DNA from: Neomesorhizobium albiziae
GTDB lineage: Bacteria; Pseudomonadota; Alphaproteobacteria; Rhizobiales; Rhizobiaceae
Assembly (NCBI RefSeq): GCF_900114255.1
Contig: NZ_FOSL01000004.1
Span: 62,001-126,000, forward strand
DNA: 64,000 bases
Direction of reading: 5' to 3'
In this document: positions 60,352 to 64,000 of the stretch, one piece after another
How the letters are laid out: every line of letters starts with the position of its first letter
Position numbering within the stretch: position 1 is the stretch's first letter
Notes under the pieces: generated by a model
Databases searched by the model: none
The model's input: only the letters and a program-made list of their open reading frames with translations
What the model was told of the DNA's origin: nothing
Position numbers and translations under genes: made by a program

Positions 60352-60804
60352 ATGGAGTTCCTCGAGGCGCTCGAACAGTCTGGTTTGGCGCGGTCGCTCA
60401 AGGCTTCCTTCGTCATTTATCCGGTCGTCAACGCCTTGCACGTCCTGTCGATCGGCATGGTGCTGACCAGCGTCATGCTGATCGATTTTCGCATGCTGGG
60501 CGGCTTCCAGGCGATCGATCGCCAGTCTTTCATTGCGCTGTTGCGCCGCGTCGCATTGACCGGTTTCTGCGGCGCGCTGCTCACCGGCTTTGCCATGTTC
60601 TCCATCCGCGCGACCGAATACGCGGCGATGCCGGTTTTCCTCGCCAAGATGGGCCTGATCGTGCTGGCGGCGCTGAATTTCCTGGTTTTTGTCAGCCTGC
60701 AGGAGGGCGTGTCCAGCCCGAACCTCCTCCGCGCCAGCGCCGCCCTGTCGCTCGTTCTTTGGCTCGGTGTTCTGTTGTGCGGCCGCTTCATAGGGTTCCT
60801 TTGA
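60352..60804 (+). CDS. Small four-helix membrane protein, probable partner of the DUF6152-like gene
   Basis: A 150-residue protein with about four helices (near 18-46, 65-82, 92-113 and 125-147), for example VVNALHVLSIGMVLTSVMLI and ALTGFCGALLTGFAMFSIRA. The first helix contains a His, possibly for heme. I recall this type as DUF6644, often beside DUF6152 proteins, but am not certain. It is 18 bases after the preceding gene, so they form an operon. Confidence 0.65.
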   Translation: MEFLEALEQSGLARSLKASFVIYPVVNALHVLSIGMVLTSVMLIDFRMLGGFQAIDRQSFIALLRRVALTGFCGALLTGFAMFSIRATEYAAMPVFLAKMGLIVLAALNFLVFVSLQEGVSSPNLLRASAALSLVLWLGVLLCGRFIGFL

Positions 60805-60903
60805 TCCCTCAGCCTACTTGCCGTTTCCCTGTCGGCAGCCGGATTGACATCGTTTCCGCCGCGAAGGAGCGTGCGGTGGAATAGGCTCCAGGAGAGGGCG
60901 ACC

Positions 60904-61617
60904 ATGCGCGGCGAAGTGCTTCATTACGACGAGGCCCAAGGCTTCGGCTTTATCACGGCGGCCGACGGCAGCCGCTATACGTTTTCGCGCGAGGATCTGC
61001 GCCGCGACGCGCCGATGAGCAAGGGCATGGCTGTCGAGTTCCAGCCGGCCGGCAGCCAGGCGCGCAGTGTGTTTTCAATCCGCGCCCAGGTTGGCGTTCC
61101 CTCTGTCACGCCCTCCGACGCGGCGGCGGCAACCCGCGCGTCGGCCGCTTCCGCACCGATGGCGCAGCAGTTCGGCCGCGCCGCCGCCGCTTCCGGGTCG
61201 GCCGGCAATGCCGGCATATGGGGTTATTTCTGGCGTGGCATGACGAGCAACTACGTCAATTTCCGCGATCGTGCCCGCCGTGCCGAGTATTGGAGTTTCT
61301 ACCTGATCTACCTGCTGGTCGGGGCGGCCATTGTGGGCATAGGGGTCGCGGTCGACCTCACTGCGGGCAATCTGGACGAGCCCGATGGTGCGCCGCACGC
61401 GGCGCTAAGCCTGTTCAGCTTGTATTTTCTGGCGACCTTCATTCCGAACCTCGCCATCAACGTGCGGCGCATCCACGACATCGGTCTGTCGGGCTGGTTC
61501 TATCTGCTGATCCTGATTCCCTATGTCGGCGGCCTCATCATTTTCGTGTTCTCGCTCATTCCGAGCCAGAAACACGAAAACAAATGGGGCGCGATACCCG
61601 CCGGCGTGCGGGCATGA
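60904..61617 (+). CDS. Fusion of a cold-shock domain and a DUF805 membrane domain
   Basis: A 237-residue protein. Residues 1-60 resemble a cold-shock OB fold (MRGEVLHYDEAQGFGFITAA then DGSRYTFSREDL, the position of RNP1). An Ala/Ser-rich linker (about 75-110) follows. Then DUF805: YFWRGMTSNYVNFRDRARRA and EYWSFYLIYLLVGA, with NVRRIHDIGLSGWFYLLILI and KHENKWG. Four helices are expected in DUF805. The role is unknown. GGAGAGGGCGACC is an excellent ribosome-binding site. Confidence 0.82.
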   Translation: MRGEVLHYDEAQGFGFITAADGSRYTFSREDLRRDAPMSKGMAVEFQPAGSQARSVFSIRAQVGVPSVTPSDAAAATRASAASAPMAQQFGRAAAASGSAGNAGIWGYFWRGMTSNYVNFRDRARRAEYWSFYLIYLLVGAAIVGIGVAVDLTAGNLDEPDGAPHAALSLFSLYFLATFIPNLAINVRRIHDIGLSGWFYLLILIPYVGGLIIFVFSLIPSQKHENKWGAIPAGVRA

Positions 61618-61629
61618 GGTCTGCGCGGA

Positions 61630-62742
61630 TTATGCGGAAAGCGCCAGGAATTTTTCGGCGATCGCGTCGCCCATCCGGGTGGTGCCCACCTCGGTCATGC
61701 CGTCCGACATGATGTCCTTGGTGCGCAGGCCATCGTCGAGCACGGCGGCGATCGCGGCCTCGACGCGGTCGGCCTCGCTGACCATGCCGAACGAATACCG
61801 CAGGCACATCGCAAACGAGGCGATCATGGCGATCGGGTTGGCGATGCCTTTGCCGGCAATGTCGGGAGCCGAACCATGCACCGGCTCGTAGAGCGCCTTG
61901 CGGCTGCCGGTCCTGGCATCCGGAGCGCCGAGCGATGCCGAAGGCAGCATGCCGATCGAACCGGTCAGCATCGCCGCGATATCCGACAGCATGTCGCCGA
62001 ACAGATTGTCGGTGACGATGACGTCGAACTGCTTTGGCCAGCGCACCAGCTGCATGCCGCCGGCATCGGCCAGCATGTGGTCGAGCTTGACGTCGGAATA
62101 CTTGGCCTTGTGCGTCTGCGTCACGACCTCGTTCCACAACACGCCGGACTTCATGACATTGCGCTTTTCCATCGAGGTGACGCGGTTTTGCCGCGTGCGC
62201 GCCAGCTCGAAGGCAACGCCGGAAATGCGCTCGATCTCGAACGTGTCGTAGACCTGGGTGTCGATGCCGCGTTTCTGGCCGTTGCCAAGGTCGATGATTT
62301 CCTTAGGTTCGCCGAAATAGACGCCGCCGGTCAGTTCGCGCACGATCAGGATGTCGAGGCCTTCGACCACTTCCTGCTTGAGCGACGAGGAGGCGGCGAG
62401 CGCTGGGTAGCAGATCGCCGGACGCAGGTTGGCGAACAGTTCCATGTCCTTGCGCAAACGAAGCAGGCCGGCTTCGGGGCGAACCTCGTAGGGCACGGAA
62501 TCCCATTTCGGCCCGCCGACGGCGCCGAACAGCACCGCGTCGGCCGCCATCGCCTTTGCCATGTCGGCGTCCGAAATCGCCGCGCCATGTGCGTCATAGG
62601 CAGAGCCGCCGACTAGGCCTTCTTCGGTTTCGAAACCCGCGGAAAACTTCTCGTTCATCACCGCGATGAGTTTTCGGACCTCCGCCATCGCCTCGGGGCC
62701 GATGCCGTCGCCGGCGAGGAGGAGCAGTTTTTTCGAAGCCAT
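61630..62742 (-). CDS. leuB: 3-Isopropylmalate dehydrogenase
   Basis: A 370-residue enzyme of leucine biosynthesis that oxidises 3-isopropylmalate. It has the [20 protein letters not shown] start, [33 protein letters not shown], the NAD/metal region [20 protein letters not shown] and [23 protein letters not shown] 62742 (MASKKLLLL) is chosen; ATG 62748 is possible. LeuC is encoded at 30 kb. Confidence 0.96.
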   Translation of the reverse strand: MASKKLLLLAGDGIGPEAMAEVRKLIAVMNEKFSAGFETEEGLVGGSAYDAHGAAISDADMAKAMAADAVLFGAVGGPKWDSVPYEVRPEAGLLRLRKDMELFANLRPAICYPALAASSSLKQEVVEGLDILIVRELTGGVYFGEPKEIIDLGNGQKRGIDTQVYDTFEIERISGVAFELARTRQNRVTSMEKRNVMKSGVLWNEVVTQTHKAKYSDVKLDHMLADAGGMQLVRWPKQFDVIVTDNLFGDMLSDIAAMLTGSIGMLPSASLGAPDARTGSRKALYEPVHGSAPDIAGKGIANPIAMIASFAMCLRYSFGMVSEADRVEAAIAAVLDDGLRTKDIMSDGMTEVGTTRMGDAIAEKFLALSA

Positions 62743-62829
62743 GAACATTTTTCCCAAGAAAGTGCCGTGAACCGCGGCCTTGCTACCCGGCGAACGCAGG
62801 CTGCGCAAGGCGGAAAGGCGACGGGGCGG

Positions 62830-63213
62830 TCAGGAACGACGCTTCAGGGCGGTCACTTCGATCTCGATCAGCATCTCGGGCTTGTTGAGCTGGCAAACGA
62901 TCATGGTTGCGGCCGGCCGGATCTCGCCGAAGGTCTCACCGAGGATCGGGAAGACAACATCCACAAAGGCCCGGTCGGTGATGTAATAATGCGCCCGCAC
63001 CACGTCGGCCATCGTGAATCCGCCTTCTTCAAGCGCGGCGCGGATCGTCGAAAGGCAGTTTCGCGTCTGTTCTTCGACGCTGTCGGGCATCGTCATCGTG
63101 GCATAGTTGTAGCCCGTGGTGCCGGAAACGAAGCACCATTCCCCATCGACCACCGCGCGCGAATAGCCGGCGGTCTTTTCGAACGGGGAACCGGTGGAGA
63201 TCAGTTTGCGCAT
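62830..63213 (-). CDS. Rid-family (YjgF/YER057c/UK114) protein
   Basis: A 127-residue Rid-fold protein. It has RKLISTGSPFEKTAGYSRAV, FVSGTTGYNYATMTMPDSVE, a conserved-looking Arg (GEIRPAATMIVCQLNKPEML) and the C-terminal EIEVTALKRR. RidA deaminates reactive enamine/imine intermediates; whether this one keeps the activity is not certain, as the Rid family is wide. Its start is usual for the family. Confidence 0.85.
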   Translation of the reverse strand: MRKLISTGSPFEKTAGYSRAVVDGEWCFVSGTTGYNYATMTMPDSVEEQTRNCLSTIRAALEEGGFTMADVVRAHYYITDRAFVDVVFPILGETFGEIRPAATMIVCQLNKPEMLIEIEVTALKRRS

Positions 63214-63231
63214 CGGGTGTGCCTTCGTTGG

Positions 63232-64000
63232 CTACTGCTTCGCCGTGAGCGCGCTGTTCATCGTGTCACGGATTTCGGCCGGCCATTCACCGAGCGCCGG
63301 CCATGCCTTTGGTTCGGGCTGATCGCTCTGCTGGGCGAAGTAGAGCTTCTTTGCCTTTGGATCGACCGCCATGAACCCGTCATAGGTGCCGCAGGCATGC
63401 GGAATGCAGCCGCTGGCGGAGAAGACGCCGGACGGCATCTTCTCGGTGCCGCCATTGACCATGAGGCTTGTCGCAAAGTTGGTCATGTCGCTGCCGAGCA
63501 ATTTCTGGGCGGCCTTGTAGACCGCTTCGTTCCTGAAGGCTCCGATAATGCCGTCGACGAACTGCTGGGGATCGAGGTCGGCCCAATCGGTGCCGGGCTG
63601 CGGCGCGTAGGTGAGGTCGCCGTGCACCTGCAAGCCGGTGTCTGGCGCCCACACCTTCACCGGCAGGGTCTCGCCAGGCAAGGGGTAAGGCACGAAGAAG
63701 ATGCTGTTTTCCGTGACCGCCGCCGGAGGCGCTCCGCAATCGTCGGCGCCGATGGAGATGCTCTGGATATCGCCGTCCTTCGGCTTCCAGACCAGAACCG
63801 CCGCCAGGCCGCAGGCATTGCCGCCGTCGCCGACATCGAAGAGTGCGACCTTGACGCCGGCGAGGTCGACAATCTTGTCGAAATAGGCGACGTAATTGCG
63901 CGCCAGTTCCTTGCCGTCAAAGGCGACGATCTTTTCCTGGTCCGCGTTCTCGGTGATCGTCAGCGTGCCGCCCTCGAAAGGGATCGGCGCCTGCTTTTCG
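63232..64000 (-). CDS. Secreted protein, C-terminal part (5' end beyond window edge)
   Basis: The frame is open to the right edge and ends with TAG at 63232, giving about 255 residues of the C-terminal part. It includes FEGGTLTITENADQEKIVAF, NYVAYFDKIVDLAGVKVALF, DVGDGGNACGLAAVLVWKPK, then SGCIPHACGTYDGFMAVDPK and KKLYFAQQSDQPEPKAWPAL. Two Cys pairs (NACG...DDCG and SGCIPHACG) suggest disulfides and a periplasmic location. I do not recognise the family. An ATG-started frame at 63693 is only an internal segment. Confidence 0.7.
   Translation of the reverse strand, partial: EKQAPIPFEGGTLTITENADQEKIVAFDGKELARNYVAYFDKIVDLAGVKVALFDVGDGGNACGLAAVLVWKPKDGDIQSISIGADDCGAPPAAVTENSIFFVPYPLPGETLPVKVWAPDTGLQVHGDLTYAPQPGTDWADLDPQQFVDGIIGAFRNEAVYKAAQKLLGSDMTNFATSLMVNGGTEKMPSGVFSASGCIPHACGTYDGFMAVDPKAKKLYFAQQSDQPEPKAWPALGEWPAEIRDTMNSALTAKQ

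Overview
The window reads as a gene-dense, high-G+C housekeeping stretch of an alphaproteobacterial chromosome from the order Rhizobiales, most likely Mesorhizobium or a close Phyllobacteriaceae relative. This rests on the gene content and order: tsaD|hemC-hemD-mic60-hemY, mdh-sucC-sucD-sucA-sucB...lpdA, sdhCDAB, a CenR-type regulator, a tandem pair of Porin_2-family porins, and interspersed palindromic repeats of the kind seen in rhizobia. I see no phage, insertion sequence, CRISPR array, secretion island, rRNA or replication origin.

Layout. 0-6 kb: an edge-truncated secreted protein gene, yggT followed by a frameshifted yggU remnant, tRNA-Ala(CGC), xthA, a cyclic-nucleotide-binding protein, a CenR-like response regulator divergent from an L,D-transpeptidase, and a DUF1127 gene divergent from a GcvA-type LysR regulator. 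6-15 kb: a minus-strand run tsaD-gpsA-yciI-EVE-METTL20-like methyltransferase, divergent from hemC-hemD-mic60-hemY and a TerB-like gene. 15-22 kb: two porins, a LolA-like carrier, ftsK (with a perfect CtrA-type box upstream) and yceH. 22-26 kb: sdhCDAB. 26-35 kb: small envelope proteins, two diguanylate cyclases lacking the inhibitory I-site, leuC, an MgtC-like protein, and an amino-acid ABC transporter without its ATPase. 35-39 kb: ohr-ohrR with a recognisable operator, a GNAT and a methyltransferase gene, and a divergent MIO-type ammonia-lyase. 39-45 kb: rplS, a TauE-like exporter inserted on the other strand between trmD and rplS, trmD-rimM, xerC, a TraB/GumN protein and a DUF2867-like protein. 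45-57.3 kb: two small envelope proteins, then the 2-oxoglutarate dehydrogenase/TCA block with an unexpected cupin gene between sucC and sucD and a three-gene accessory cluster between sucB and lpdA. 57.3-58.5 kb: about 1.2 kb without genes, full of inverted repeats. 58.5-64 kb: asd, a DUF6152-like/membrane protein pair, a cold-shock-domain/DUF805 fusion, leuB, a Rid-family protein and an edge-truncated secreted protein.

How the genes work together: sdhCDAB, mdh, sucABCD and lpdA cover about half of the TCA cycle plus E1, E2 and E3 of 2-oxoglutarate dehydrogenase. sucC/sucA-derived succinyl-CoA connects to heme formation (hemC, hemD), and the Mic60 homologue next to hemD and hemY is a candidate membrane-shaping partner. 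asd, leuB and leuC belong to amino-acid biosynthesis. ftsK, xerC, cenR and the CtrA-type boxes belong to the cell cycle and chromosome segregation.

I found no clear new multi-gene system. The more unusual items are three repeat families (one always sits directly after the stop codon of a minus-strand gene), the non-canonical ammonia-lyase, the cupin inside the suc operon, the CSD-DUF805 fusion, and the CtrA-type boxes. All functions are inferred from sequence features I recognise; nothing was searched against a database.
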